Below, piece after piece: positions 7,940 through 18,212 of a stretch of DNA of 46,999 bases. Both the position numbers and the translations under genes were made by a program. Numbering within the stretch: the stretch's first letter is position 1; each line of letters begins with the position of its first letter. This DNA is from Clostridia bacterium (GTDB lineage Bacteria; Bacillota; Clostridia; UBA1381), in the NCBI GenBank assembly GCA_017404065.1, contig JAFRDB010000031.1, positions 1-46,999 of the forward strand, in the 5' to 3' direction. The notes under the pieces are model-generated. The model did no database searches. It worked only from the letters and a program-made list of their open reading frames with translations, and had not been told where the DNA came from.

Positions 7940-8836
7940 TTGAAATACTATAAAAGCTGTGTTCTCTGTCCGAGAAAATGCGGTGTAAACCGATATGAAA
8001 AAGCCGGCTTCTGCGGCGAGGGCGCAACGCTTCGCGCGGCAAAGGCATACCTGCATAAGTGGGAGGAGCCGTGCCTTTCCGGCACAAACGGGAGCGGAAC
8101 GGTGTTCTTTTCCGGCTGCAATCTGAAATGCGTCTATTGCCAGAACAGCACGATAGCCGCCGGCGATACCGGCTTTGAGATCGACGAGCTGCGGCTTGCG
8201 CGGATATTTTCAGAGCTTCAGGATAAGGGTGCGCATAATATAAACCTTGTAACGCCCACGCATTTTATAAGGCACATAATAAAGGCTATTGACCTTTGCC
8301 GCGGCAGACTGAATATCCCCGTTGTTTACAACTGCGGCGGCTATGAGAGCGTAGATACATTAAAGCTGCTTGACGGATATATAGATGTGTACCTTCCCGA
8401 TTTTAAATATATGGACAAAACGCTCGCAAAAAAATATTCAAACGCGCCCGATTACCCCGAGGTATGCATGGCTGCCATTGATGAAATGACTAAGCAGACG
8501 ATGCGCCGCAATCTTTTTGACGAGAACGGCATTATGAAGCGCGGCGTTATTGTCCGGCATCTTGTTCTGCCGGGATACCTGGATAATTCAAAAAGGATAA
8601 TAAAGCACCTCTATAGCACATACGGCGACGATATATATTTGAGCATCATGAACCAGTATACGCCGCTTCCAGAGATCCGCGCTTATCCCGAACTTGACCG
8701 GCGCGTAACTGAGGCGGAATATGACGAGATCATAGACTACGCTCTGTCCCTCGGCATTGAAAACGCATTCATCCAGGAGGGCGGAACGGTAAGTGAAAGC
8801 TTTATTCCCGTCTTTGACGGAGAAGGGATAGTATGA
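7940..8836 (+). CDS. PflX-type radical SAM protein (COG1313-like)
   Basis: The 298-residue protein has a radical SAM 4Fe-4S site CNLKCVYC (C60, C64, C67) in a CxxxCxxC spacing. It also has an N-terminal cysteine set C7, C10, C14 and C25, typical of the PflX-like group related to pyruvate formate-lyase activating enzymes. NLVTPTHF and LPDFKYMD fit the TIM-barrel core. The target is unknown and no partner glycyl-radical enzyme is adjacent. The start is TTG at 7940: AAAGGA lies 9 nt upstream, and the nearby ATG at 7935 hits a stop two codons later. It is followed by a bidirectional terminator. Confidence 0.82.
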   Translation: MKYYKSCVLCPRKCGVNRYEKAGFCGEGATLRAAKAYLHKWEEPCLSGTNGSGTVFFSGCNLKCVYCQNSTIAAGDTGFEIDELRLARIFSELQDKGAHNINLVTPTHFIRHIIKAIDLCRGRLNIPVVYNCGGYESVDTLKLLDGYIDVYLPDFKYMDKTLAKKYSNAPDYPEVCMAAIDEMTKQTMRRNLFDENGIMKRGVIVRHLVLPGYLDNSKRIIKHLYSTYGDDIYLSIMNQYTPLPEIRAYPELDRRVTEAEYDEIIDYALSLGIENAFIQEGGTVSESFIPVFDGEGIV

Positions 8837-8877
8837 ATATGTAAAACGTGAAAAGATATCTGCATGATATTATAGTA

Positions 8878-8917
8878 AAAAAAGAGGACGGTTGCAAATC
8901 GCAATCGTCCTCTTTTC
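8878..8917. terminator. Bidirectional terminator between the radical SAM gene and ppdK
   Basis: AAAAGAGGACGG pairs with TCGTCCTCTTTT (one G-U), and an inner TTGC/GCAA extends the stem. Flanking A and T runs allow use from both strands by the two convergent genes. Confidence 0.85.
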
Positions 8918-8971
8918 AGGTTCGGGGCTGTCTGCTTGCGACAACCCCATTATTAAATTCCTGATGATTAA

Positions 8972-11605
8972 TTATTCAGCGTCCTCCGCGATCTTTGCCT
9001 GCGCTGCCGCAAGTCTTGCGATCGGAACTCTGAACGGTGAGCATGAAACATAGTCAAGACCGATCTTGTGGCAGAACTCAACCGAGGTCGGGTCGCCGCC
9101 GTGCTCGCCGCAGATACCTACATGGAGCGACGGACGTACCGGCTTGCCAAGGTCTATAGCCATCTTCATAAGCCTGCCAACACCGTTCTGGTCGAGCTTT
9201 GCAAACGGATCGTTCTCAAATATCTTCTTATCATAGTAAGCCTCAAGGAACTTACCCGCATCGTCACGCGAGAAGCCGTATGTCATCTGAGTAAGGTCGT
9301 TTGTACCGAAACAGAAGAACTCAGCCTCTGTAGCGATCTCATCAGCGAGAAGCGCAGCTCTCGGGATCTCGATCATTGTACCTACCTCGTACTTCAGATC
9401 AGCACCGGCAGCCTTGATCTCAGCGTCAGCAGTTTCTACAACTACCTTCTTGACAAACTTTAATTCCTTGATATCGCCAACCAGCGGGATCATGATCTCC
9501 GGAACTATCTTCCATTCAGCATGCTTATTCTGCACATTGATAGCCGCGCGGATAACAGCAGCTGTCTGCATCCTTGCAATCTCCGGATAGGTTACTGCCA
9601 AACGGCAGCCGCGATGACCCATCATCGGGTTGAACTCGTGGAGCGAATCGATTATAGCCTTGATCTGCTCAACTGTCTTGCCATGAGTCTTAGCAAGTGC
9701 CTCTATATCCGCTTCCTCTGTCGGAACGAACTCGTGCAGCGGGGGATCAAGGAATCTGATCGTTACCGGGTTACCCTCAAGCGCCTCATAAAGAGCCTCG
9801 AAGTCTGCCTGCTGCATCGGAAGGATCTTAGCAAGCGCTGCCTCTCTCTCCTCAACAGTATCTGAGCAGATCATCTCTCTGAACGCGTCTATTCTGTTGC
9901 CCTCAAAGAACATGTGCTCTGTACGGCAAAGACCGATACCCTCTGCGCCAAGCTCTCTTGCCTTCTTAGCGTCAGCCGGTGTATCTGCGTTTGTTCTTAC
10001 CTTAAGAGTTCTGTACTTATCAGCCCAGCCCATGATGCGGCCGAATGTTCCTGCTATAGTAGCGTCAACTGTCGGGATAACGCCGTCATAGATGTTACCT
10101 GTTGAACCGTCGATCGAGATATAGTCACCCTCGTTATATGTCTTGCCTGCAAGAACGAACTTCTTGTTAGCCTCATCCATCTGGATGTCGCCGCAGCCTG
10201 ATACGCAGCATGTACCCATACCACGGGCAACAACTGCTGCGTGTGATGTCATACCGCCGCGAACTGTGAGGATACCCTGTGAAGCCTTCATTCCCTCGAT
10301 ATCCTCAGGTGAAGTCTCAAGTCTTACGAGAACTACCTTCTCGCCTCTTGCTCCCCACTCCTTAGCGTCGTCAGCCGTGAATACTATCTTACCGCAAGCT
10401 GCTCCGGGTGATGCGCCGAGCGCCTTTGCAACCGGTGTTGCTGCCTTAAGAGCGGCAGGGTCAAACTGCGGATGGAGAAGTGTATCGAGATTACGCGGGT
10501 CGATCATAGCTACTGCTTCCTTCTCTGTTCTCATACCCTCATCAACGAGGTCACAAGCGATCTGAAGAGCTGCCTGAGCTGTTCTCTTACCGTTTCTTGT
10601 CTGGAGCATATAGAGCTTGCCGTGCTCTACGGTGAACTCCATGTCCTGCATATCTCTGTAGTGGTTCTCAAGGTTCTTGCAAACATCCTTGAACTGAGCG
10701 AATGCCTCGGGGAACTTCTGCTCCATCTCAGCTATCGGCATCGGTGTGCGGACACCCGCAACAACGTCCTCGCCCTGCGCATTTGTTAAGAACTCACCCA
10801 TGAGCTTTTTCTCGCCTGTAGCCGGATCACGCGTGAACGCAACACCTGTGCCGCAGTCGTCGCCCATGTTACCAAATGCCATCATCTGTACGTTAACGGC
10901 TGTACCCCATGAATACGGGATATCGTTGTCACGTCTGTAAACGTTAGCTCTGGGGTTGTCCCATGAACGGAACACTGCCTTGATAGCGCCCATGAGCTGC
11001 TCCTTCGGATCTGACGGGAAATCTGAGCCGATCTTTGCTTTATATTCAGCCTTGAACTGGTCTGCAAGCTCCTTGAGGTCGTCTGCTGTAAGCTCAACGT
11101 CCTGCTTAACGCCGCGCTTAGCCTTCATCTCATCGATAAGCTCCTCAAAATACTTCTTGCCGACCTCCATAACAACGTCGGAATACATCTGAATAAATCT
11201 TCTGTAGCAGTCCCATGCCCAGCGCGGGTTGCCCGAAGCCTCTGCCATATACTCAACAACATCCTCATTGATACCGAGGTTAAGGATCGTGTCCATCATA
11301 CCCGGCATTGATGCTCTCGCGCCCGAACGTACCGATACGAGAAGCGGATTTGTCTTATCACCGAACTTCTTACCTGTGATACCCTCCATCTTTACGATGT
11401 GCTCGTTTATCTGAGCCTGGATATCATCGTTGATCTGTCTGCCGTCCTCATAGTACTGTGTGCATGCCTCAGTTGAGATCGTGAAGCCCTGCGGAACGGG
11501 GAGACCGAGATTTGTCATCTCAGCGAGGTTTGCGCCCTTACCGCCGAGAAGCTCTCTCATGTTAGCGTTACCTTCTGAGAAAAGGTAAACATATTTGTGT
11601 GCCAT
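8972..11605 (-). CDS. ppdK: Pyruvate, phosphate dikinase
   Basis: This enzyme interconverts pyruvate, ATP and phosphate with PEP, AMP and pyrophosphate, and in anaerobes it often serves glycolysis or gluconeogenesis. The product has 877 residues, the standard length. The N-terminal nucleotide-binding domain carries GGKGANLAEM and SVRSGARASMPGMMDT. The swivelling phosphohistidine domain has GGMTSHAAVVARGMG (catalytic His near residue 455). The C-terminal PEP/pyruvate barrel has MGHRGCRL, PEIMIPLVG and the FGTNDLTQMTYGFSRDD segment. The start is set at 11605 because AGGAGG precedes it by 8 nt; an ATG at 11614 abuts the ribosome binding site. Confidence 0.97.
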   Translation of the reverse strand: MAHKYVYLFSEGNANMRELLGGKGANLAEMTNLGLPVPQGFTISTEACTQYYEDGRQINDDIQAQINEHIVKMEGITGKKFGDKTNPLLVSVRSGARASMPGMMDTILNLGINEDVVEYMAEASGNPRWAWDCYRRFIQMYSDVVMEVGKKYFEELIDEMKAKRGVKQDVELTADDLKELADQFKAEYKAKIGSDFPSDPKEQLMGAIKAVFRSWDNPRANVYRRDNDIPYSWGTAVNVQMMAFGNMGDDCGTGVAFTRDPATGEKKLMGEFLTNAQGEDVVAGVRTPMPIAEMEQKFPEAFAQFKDVCKNLENHYRDMQDMEFTVEHGKLYMLQTRNGKRTAQAALQIACDLVDEGMRTEKEAVAMIDPRNLDTLLHPQFDPAALKAATPVAKALGASPGAACGKIVFTADDAKEWGARGEKVVLVRLETSPEDIEGMKASQGILTVRGGMTSHAAVVARGMGTCCVSGCGDIQMDEANKKFVLAGKTYNEGDYISIDGSTGNIYDGVIPTVDATIAGTFGRIMGWADKYRTLKVRTNADTPADAKKARELGAEGIGLCRTEHMFFEGNRIDAFREMICSDTVEEREAALAKILPMQQADFEALYEALEGNPVTIRFLDPPLHEFVPTEEADIEALAKTHGKTVEQIKAIIDSLHEFNPMMGHRGCRLAVTYPEIARMQTAAVIRAAINVQNKHAEWKIVPEIMIPLVGDIKELKFVKKVVVETADAEIKAAGADLKYEVGTMIEIPRAALLADEIATEAEFFCFGTNDLTQMTYGFSRDDAGKFLEAYYDKKIFENDPFAKLDQNGVGRLMKMAIDLGKPVRPSLHVGICGEHGGDPTSVEFCHKIGLDYVSCSPFRVPIARLAAAQAKIAEDAE

Positions 11606-11664
11606 TGGAATCATCCTCCTGTTTAATATACTCATAGTACGAGTGAGCGCACTACTATAAGTAC

Positions 11665-11692
11665 ATTATAACATAAAATTTAAATTTGTCCA
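11665..11692 (-). promoter_or_regulatory. Promoter of ppdK
   Basis: On the minus strand, -35 TGGACA (11692-11687) and -10 TATAAT (11670-11665) are separated by 16 nt. The roughly 60-nt leader includes short ACTC/GAGT palindromes. Confidence 0.65.
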
Positions 11693-11835
11693 CACCATTT
11701 TGCGAAATTTTTCACATTAAACTAAATTTTTTTAAATATTCATGGAAAAACATCGGAAATGACCGCAAAAAAACGATTTTTACATCCACTTTCCGTTATA
11801 AAAGACCGCATCTGCCATTATCTTAATATCTGATG

Positions 11836-12396
11836 CTATGCCGCATCTCTTCTTCTGCGGAATATAGGTATAAGTCTTTTCGCGATCAGCGAGGTTATCG
11901 CCGCAAGAACTATGTCCTTCGGGATCAGAAGCACAAAACAGGTCATGATCGCCTTGCGAAAGCCAAGCGCGGAATCGAGAACATAGTTGCAGATAAGATA
12001 CATATATACCATTCCGAAAATATAGTCTATAACGACCCCCGCGACAGATGCAAGGAGAATACGCAGATATGACGGCTCTTCCGCGCCCCATGCGATAGCG
12101 CCCGTGACATACGTGCCGATTATAAAACCGAGAAGATAGCCGAAGGTAGGCTTTAATACATAATATATACCTCCGCCCTCGGTAAATACCGGAATGCCGA
12201 GCAGTCCGATAAATACATAGACAGCAACGCTTAGCGCTCCGAGCTTTTTACCGAGCAGCAGTCCGGCAAGCGTGGTAAACGTGAGCTGCAATGTAAACGG
12301 ACATATCGGTATCGGTATTTTTATAAATGCGCCTATCGCCGAGAGCGCCGCAAAAACAGCGCAAAGTGTTATATCCTGTGTTTTTATCCTTTTCAT
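11836..12396 (-). CDS. bioY: BioY biotin transporter, S component of an ECF transporter
   Basis: This integral membrane protein captures biotin for the energy-coupling factor transporter. The 186-residue length and roughly six membrane segments fit the family. Signature segments are PFTLQLTFTTLAGLLLGKKLG, shortened here to the PFTLQ-TLAGLLLG core, then GLLGIPVF and the glycine-rich PTFGYLLGF. EcfA and EcfT are not in the window, so it probably uses a shared ECF module. Its promoter overlaps a BirA-like operator at 12449-12483, and birA itself is encoded at 35751-36707. Confidence 0.93.
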   Translation of the reverse strand: MKRIKTQDITLCAVFAALSAIGAFIKIPIPICPFTLQLTFTTLAGLLLGKKLGALSVAVYVFIGLLGIPVFTEGGGIYYVLKPTFGYLLGFIIGTYVTGAIAWGAEEPSYLRILLASVAGVVIDYIFGMVYMYLICNYVLDSALGFRKAIMTCFVLLIPKDIVLAAITSLIAKRLIPIFRRRRDAA

Positions 12397-12426
12397 ATAT
12401 TCTTGCTCCTTATCATAATGCTTGTT

Positions 12427-12455
12427 ATTATAGCATACACAACCCCATTTGTCAA
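12427..12455 (-). promoter_or_regulatory. Consensus promoter of bioY
   Basis: On the minus strand, TTGACA (12455-12450) and TATAAT (12432-12427) are exactly consensus with a 17-nt spacer. The -35 hexamer lies inside one half of the BirA-like operator. Confidence 0.9.
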
Positions 12456-12483
12456 CCCTTAAATGCCATCATTAGGTTTACAA
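12449..12483. promoter_or_regulatory. BirA-type biotin operator at bioY
   Basis: The half-sites TTGTCAACC (12449-12457) and GGTTTACAA (12475-12483) match the known BirA operator pattern TTGTAAACC-N-GGTTTACAA with one mismatch. The spacer here is 17 nt, against 16 in the E. coli bio operator. The site overlaps the -35 of bioY, so repression by biotin-loaded BirA is the straightforward reading. Confidence 0.78.
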
Positions 12484-12597
12484 TTGGCTTTTATTCTTCC
12501 CCAATCCGGTAACCGCCGATATTTTTCAATGCGTTATGCGGTTTTTAAGCGGTAACAAACCGGACTTATATTGAATAAGATATATGGAGAACTGTAT

Positions 12598-12678
12598 ATG
12601 CAGCGCTGTCAGACTCACTTATGCGGTGACTACTCGGCTGACAGCTCTTGCGCCGGCTTACGGGTACTTTTCGCTTAG
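12598..12678 (+). CDS. Possible 26-codon Cys-containing leader peptide overlapping a hairpin
   Basis: An ATG at 12598 has GGAGA 7 nt upstream and reads 26 codons to TAG at 12676. It contains three Cys (MQRC, LCG, SSCAG). The same DNA folds into a strong hairpin, GCTGTCAG with CTGACAGC (8 bp) plus an inner TCAC/GTGA. It lies 35 nt before the DUF3343/cysteine desulfurase pair. It could be a regulatory leader peptide, a structured RNA, or chance. No known riboswitch was recognised. Confidence 0.3.
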   Translation: MQRCQTHLCGDYSADSSCAGLRVLFA

Positions 12679-12713
12679 CTTGACATTTTATCTACATAGG
12701 GGGTGAAAGGCAC

Positions 12714-12968
12714 ATGCTCGTAACAACAGGATCGATAACTACCGCAGAGCGCCTCACGCGCGCGCTGTACCGCAGCGCCGGTGTACCTGCACGCGTGATA
12801 CACACACCCGCAGAGATAAAAAAGGGCGGGTGCAGTTATGCGGTAAAATTTAATGAAGAAAATGAGAGCGCGGTGCGTCGGATAATAAAGGAATACGGCA
12901 TAAAAGTGCGGAAATATTATCGCGAAAGCTATTCCGACGGCAGGTTTGTTTACCATGCTGTACCTTGA
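12714..12968 (+). CDS. DUF3343 protein, putative Se/S carrier-like
   Basis: The 84-residue protein shows the DUF3343 pattern: an N-terminal strand and helix (TTGSITTAERLTRALYRSAG), a central basic PAEIKKGGCSYAV segment, and a C-terminal helix (ESAVRRIIKEYGIKV). The family is often encoded beside cysteine desulfurases or selenium genes and is described as a putative sulfur/selenium carrier. The conserved Cys in KGGCSYAV is the plausible carrier residue (inference). GAAAGG lies before the ATG. The desulfurase gene overlaps its 3' end by 14 nt. Confidence 0.82.
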   Translation: MLVTTGSITTAERLTRALYRSAGVPARVIHTPAEIKKGGCSYAVKFNEENESAVRRIIKEYGIKVRKYYRESYSDGRFVYHAVP

Positions 12969-14079
12969 TAACGCTGCCACCACGCGGCGCAAACCCGCTG
13001 CAGTCTATGCGGCAATGCTAAGATATGCCCTGCTCTCCGGCGGTAACGCGGGACGCGGTCTGAACCGTTTGAGCCTCGGCGGCATCCGCGCCGTTATAGC
13101 AGCGCAGGAGGCCGCGGCAGAGCTGTTCAATATTGAAAACGAAAGCAATATAATATTCACACAAAATGCGACATACGCATTGAACATGGCTATACTCGGC
13201 AGTCTCGGAGCCGGCGACGGTATAGCCGTCTCAGCAATGGATCATAACAGCGTTCTGCGTCCCGCCGCGCTTCACGGGCAATACACCGTCGCAAGGGCGG
13301 ACAGCACGGGCTATATCAGCCCGCTTGCATACAGGCGGGCAATCAACGAAAAAACGCGCCTTGCCGTATGCACTCACGTTTCGAACGCCTGCGGAACTGC
13401 GCAACCGGTAGAGGAGCTTATAAAGGCGGCGCATACGCGCGGCGCGGCATTTTTGCTTGACGCATCTCAAAGCGCCGGCAGCATGAATATTGACGCAAAA
13501 TCACTTGATGTAGATATGCTTGCGTGTCCCGGACACAAAGGACTGATGGGACCGATGGGCACAGGATTACTCTATGTGCGTGATCCCGAGCGGCTGAGAG
13601 CCGTTATAGTCGGCGGCACAGGCAGCGAAAGCGAGAGCCTTGCACAGCCCGAAACCATGCCGGACAAATTCCACAGCGGCACGCTCAATATACCGGCGAT
13701 AGCCGGCCTTCGAGAGGGGATAAGATTCGTACTGCGCGAGGGCGCGGAAAATATCGGCAAGCACGAAAAATGCCTCGCAGACACGCTGCGAGGCGAACTG
13801 ATCAATATGAAAGGCGTGACCGTGTACGGCAGGTCGGATACGGGAATAGTTCTGTTTAACATCAACGGACTTGAAAGCGGCAACTGCGCCGCAGCTTTGG
13901 GCGATGGCATTATAGTCCGCGCCGGCTACCACTGCGCACCGCTTGCGCACAAGGCGCTCGGCACCGTAGCAGGCGGCGCGGTGCGTGCTTCGTTTGGATA
14001 TTTTAATACAAAATCTGACGTAAATCGTATGATCGATGCCGTTTACAAGGTCAGCCGAGATACCCGTCTCCGTCAATGA
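12955..14079 (+). CDS. Class V aminotransferase-fold cysteine desulfurase (TIGR01977-like)
   Basis: This PLP enzyme is expected to take sulfur (or selenium) from cysteine (or selenocysteine). It has 374 residues. Motifs: YLDNAATT at the N-terminus, FTQNATYALNMAI, THVSNACGTAQPV, the PLP lysine in ACPGHKGLMGPMGTG, and the likely persulfide cysteine in RAGYHCAPLAHKALGT near the C-terminus. The ending VRASFGYFNT is typical of this subgroup. The ATG at 12955 is chosen; a TTG at 12946 is possible. Overlap with the DUF3343 gene suggests a donor-carrier pair. No selD or selA is nearby, so selenium use is unproven. Confidence 0.88.
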   Translation: MLYLDNAATTRRKPAAVYAAMLRYALLSGGNAGRGLNRLSLGGIRAVIAAQEAAAELFNIENESNIIFTQNATYALNMAILGSLGAGDGIAVSAMDHNSVLRPAALHGQYTVARADSTGYISPLAYRRAINEKTRLAVCTHVSNACGTAQPVEELIKAAHTRGAAFLLDASQSAGSMNIDAKSLDVDMLACPGHKGLMGPMGTGLLYVRDPERLRAVIVGGTGSESESLAQPETMPDKFHSGTLNIPAIAGLREGIRFVLREGAENIGKHEKCLADTLRGELINMKGVTVYGRSDTGIVLFNINGLESGNCAAALGDGIIVRAGYHCAPLAHKALGTVAGGAVRASFGYFNTKSDVNRMIDAVYKVSRDTRLRQ

Positions 14080-14146
14080 TGCAATGCTGTCAGAGCACGC
14101 ATATACGGAGCGCTGTATCAAAGCCGAATTTTAGTTAAAATAATAA

Positions 14147-14168
14147 TTAGGGGGCTACCGCCCCCTAA
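14147..14168 (-). terminator. Intrinsic terminator of glyQS
   Basis: TTAGGGGGC (14147-14155) pairs perfectly with GCCCCCTAA (14160-14168) around a 4-nt loop. The minus-strand sequence after the stem is T-rich. Confidence 0.8.
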
Positions 14169-14177
14169 ACCTTTGTT

Positions 14178-15575
14178 TTAAAATGCTAATTTTTCGTCAA
14201 GATATGCTTCAAGCTCGTCTATCTTCACTCTTATCTGCTCCATGGAGTCTCTTTCACGGATAGTTACCGCTCCGTCCTCAGCGGAATCAAAGTCGTATGT
14301 GATACAGAACGGCGTTCCTATCTCATCCTGTCTGCGGTAACGCTTACCGATTGAACCGGTATTGTCATACTCGCAGTTATACTTCTTGCAAAGCTTTTCA
14401 AATACAGCAGTCGCGCCCTCATCAAGCTTCTTTGAAAGCGGGAGTACCGCAGCCTTGATCGGAGCGAGCGCCGGATGCAGATGCAGAACAACTCTTGTGT
14501 CATTCTTTTCCGCATCTATAACTTCCTCATCATAAGCATCGCACAGGAACGCGAGCACAACTCTGTCCGCGCCCAGCGACGGCTCTATAACATACGGTAC
14601 ATACTTCTCATTTGTTACCGGATCCATATATTCAAGATTAACGCCGGAATGCTCAATATGCTGCTTAAGGTCATAATCTGTTCTGTCCGCAATGCCCCAA
14701 AGCTCGCCCCAGCCGAACGGGAACAGGAACTCTATATCCGATGTAGCCTTTGAATAGAACGCAAGCTCCTCCTTCGCGTGATCGCGGAAACGGAGGCTCT
14801 CCTCGCGGATGCACAGCGACTTTAAGAAGTCGATGCAGAACTGCTTCCAGTAAGCAAACCATTCAAGATCGGTATCGGGCTTGCAGAAGAATTCAAGCTC
14901 CATCTGTTCAAACTCACGCGTTCTGAACGTGAAATTACCCGGCGTTATCTCGTTTCTGAACGATTTACCTATCTGGGCAATACCGAACGGAACCTTTTTG
15001 CGTGATGAACGCTGCACGTTCTTAAAGTTTACAAATATACCCTGAGCAGTCTCCGGACGAAGGTATATCGTATTCTCGCTATCCTCTGTTACGCCCTGGA
15101 ATGTCTTGAACATAAGATTGAACTGGCGTATGTCCGTAAAGGTGCGCTTGCCGCATTTTGGGCACACGATCTCGTGTCCGTCAATATATTCCTTTAGCTG
15201 CTCGTTTGACCAGCCGTCACAGCAGATATCCTCGTTATGCTCTACGGCATAGTCCTCAATGAGCTTATCGGCTCTATAGCGTGACTTGCATTCCTTACAG
15301 TCCATCAGCGGGTCCGAGAAGCCGCCTACGTGACCGGACGCTACCCATGTTTCCGGATTCATCAGTATTGCACAGTCTATACCTACATTATATTTTGATT
15401 CCTGAACGAATTTCTTCATCCATGCCTTCTTTACATTATTCTTAAGCTCAACGCCGAGCGGGCCGTAATCCCATGTGTTCGCAAGACCGCCGTATATTTC
15501 GCTGCCTGCGAATATGAAGCCTCTGCCCTTGCATAGAGCAACTATTTTTTCCATCGTTTTTTCTGTATTGTTCAT
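14178..15575 (-). CDS. glyQS: Glycyl-tRNA synthetase, dimeric (alpha2) type
   Basis: This class II synthetase charges tRNA-Gly as a homodimer. The 465-residue length fits bacterial GlyQS, not the tetrameric GlyQ/GlyS form. Motifs: [14 protein letters not shown] at the N-terminus, motif 2 region [21 protein letters not shown], a Cys-rich insertion with [11 protein letters not shown] and CPKCG, and motif 3 around [12 protein letters not shown]. The C-terminal anticodon domain has [15 protein letters not shown] good promoter precedes it, but no T-box signature was found, although T-box control is common for this gene in Firmicutes. Confidence 0.96.
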   Translation of the reverse strand: MNNTEKTMEKIVALCKGRGFIFAGSEIYGGLANTWDYGPLGVELKNNVKKAWMKKFVQESKYNVGIDCAILMNPETWVASGHVGGFSDPLMDCKECKSRYRADKLIEDYAVEHNEDICCDGWSNEQLKEYIDGHEIVCPKCGKRTFTDIRQFNLMFKTFQGVTEDSENTIYLRPETAQGIFVNFKNVQRSSRKKVPFGIAQIGKSFRNEITPGNFTFRTREFEQMELEFFCKPDTDLEWFAYWKQFCIDFLKSLCIREESLRFRDHAKEELAFYSKATSDIEFLFPFGWGELWGIADRTDYDLKQHIEHSGVNLEYMDPVTNEKYVPYVIEPSLGADRVVLAFLCDAYDEEVIDAEKNDTRVVLHLHPALAPIKAAVLPLSKKLDEGATAVFEKLCKKYNCEYDNTGSIGKRYRRQDEIGTPFCITYDFDSAEDGAVTIRERDSMEQIRVKIDELEAYLDEKLAF

Positions 15576-15619
15576 TATCTGAACTCCTTTCGTGTGTTCT
15601 TTTTAAACATCTGTGTTAT

Positions 15620-15648
15620 ATTTTATAATATAGGCCTTGTTTTGTCAA
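15620..15648 (-). promoter_or_regulatory. Promoter of glyQS
   Basis: On the minus strand, TTGACA (15648-15643) and TAAAAT (15625-15620) are separated by 17 nt. The short leader (about 40 nt) leaves no room for a T-box. Confidence 0.75.
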
Positions 15649-15749
15649 GCGTTTTTACGCTAATGTATAAATTTCTGTATGCCGCTTTGTGCACTGATAC
15701 TTGTTAAATTTATTCATAATTATTATTTTATTTAACGAAAATTTACTGA

Positions 15750-17228
<1,479 letters not shown>

Positions 17229-17231
<3 letters not shown>

Positions 17232-17380
17232 AATATGAAAAATAAGCGTTGTATCCGGGTCGCCAGGGCGAGCAGGTGACATAGTCACCGACCAGCCTCG
17301 CGCCTTTGCGCCAACTCGCATACCGATGTATAGTCTCGTTGTCGCAAAAACACGACCTACTCGCTTCTTTTCCATATTTA
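17229..17380 (+). repeat. Structured dispersed element, copy B (after gdhA)
   Basis: The element begins at the gdhA stop codon and is closed by long imperfect inverted repeats: 17229-17248 with 17362-17380 (13 of 15 positions in the best block). The core 17310-17358 aligns with 1821-1869 after glyA at 36 of 49 positions and keeps the same nested stems: C-AAC with GTTG, and ATAC with GTAT. Relative to copy A it has about 70 extra nt, including GGTGAC/GTCACC and GCGC/GCGC hairpins. Confidence 0.6.
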
Positions 17381-17420
17381 ATACAGGTTGTATATAAATA
17401 AGTAAGTAAGTGAAAACAAA

Positions 17421-17457
17421 ACCGCCGTTCAGGTTCGTCCTAAACGGCGGTTTTTTT
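17421..17457 (+). terminator. Intrinsic terminator after gdhA
   Basis: ACCGCCGTT (17421-17429) pairs perfectly with AACGGCGGT (17443-17451), followed by a T-run to 17457. It lies downstream of the structured element. Confidence 0.9.
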
Positions 17458-17566
17458 ATTGTAGACATATCGTCATGTAACCCTCTGGTCACCCAAAACA
17501 ACTTTTTATGTATAGATCTTGCCTTTATCGGAAATAATTAATATAAAACTTTTTCGGGAGGCAACT

Positions 17567-18211
17567 ATGAAAAAAACATGCATTTTATTTACTATTGCGG
17601 CATCGCTGTTTGTCAATGGCAGCTGTGTTGCACTCTCAAAGCCCGGCTCTACCGGCAGTGAGGTAACAAAAATACAGACAAGGCTTAAATCGTGGGGGTA
17701 TTACACCGGCACAGTAGACGGCATTTACGGTAGAGGCACCACAAAAGCCGTAATGCATTTCCAGGCAAACAATTCGCTCACGCCCGACGGGATTTGCGGT
17801 CCGCTTACGCTTTCAAAAATAGGTCTTGCCGCAGGCAGTACCCCGACCAATACTAATACGTCCTCGAACCAGCAGCTTTTGGCAAAGCTGATAAACGGCG
17901 AAGCACGCGGCGAGAGCTATACGGGGCAGGTCGCTGTCGGCGCGGTTGTTCTCAATCGCGTTCGTTCCTCCTCATTTCCAAACACTATTGCCGGAGTCAT
18001 CTACCAACCCGGCGCGTTTGACGCGGTATCGGACGGACAGGTAAATCTACAGCCCTCAGCAAGCTGCGTAAAAGCTGCGGGAGATGCTTTGAATGGCTGG
18101 GATCCGGCAAGCGGCGCACTGTATTATTATAACCCTGCAAAGACAACAAACAAGTGGATGCTGTCTCGCACCGTTATCACCGTTATAGGCGATCATCGTT
18201 TTTGCAAATAG
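17567..18211 (+). CDS. sleB: SleB-like spore cortex-lytic enzyme
   Basis: The 214-residue protein has a signal peptide (MKKTCILFTIAASLFVNGS). A PG_binding_1 domain follows (about residues 25-88, GSTGSEVTKIQTRLKSWGYY and GRGTTKAVMHFQ), then a Hydrolase_2 (SleB/CwlJ) catalytic domain (about 101-214, LINGEARGESYTGQVAVGAV with the catalytic Glu, then ALYYYNPAKT and GDHRFCK at the C-terminus). SleB-type enzymes cut muramic-lactam cortex peptidoglycan at germination. GGGAGG lies upstream of the ATG. No ypeB partner is adjacent. It is shorter than B. subtilis SleB but has both domains. Confidence 0.88.
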   Translation: MKKTCILFTIAASLFVNGSCVALSKPGSTGSEVTKIQTRLKSWGYYTGTVDGIYGRGTTKAVMHFQANNSLTPDGICGPLTLSKIGLAAGSTPTNTNTSSNQQLLAKLINGEARGESYTGQVAVGAVVLNRVRSSSFPNTIAGVIYQPGAFDAVSDGQVNLQPSASCVKAAGDALNGWDPASGALYYYNPAKTTNKWMLSRTVITVIGDHRFCK

Positions 18212-18212
18212 C

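Noticed and set aside
9068..11414. Several long open frames on the plus strand opposite ppdK
   Set aside because: They are antisense shadows of a highly conserved gene, with no ribosome binding sites or recognisable domains.
15576..15660. T-box riboswitch upstream of glyQS
   Set aside because: The promoter is about 45 nt from the start codon and no GGTGG-type T-box sequence is present.
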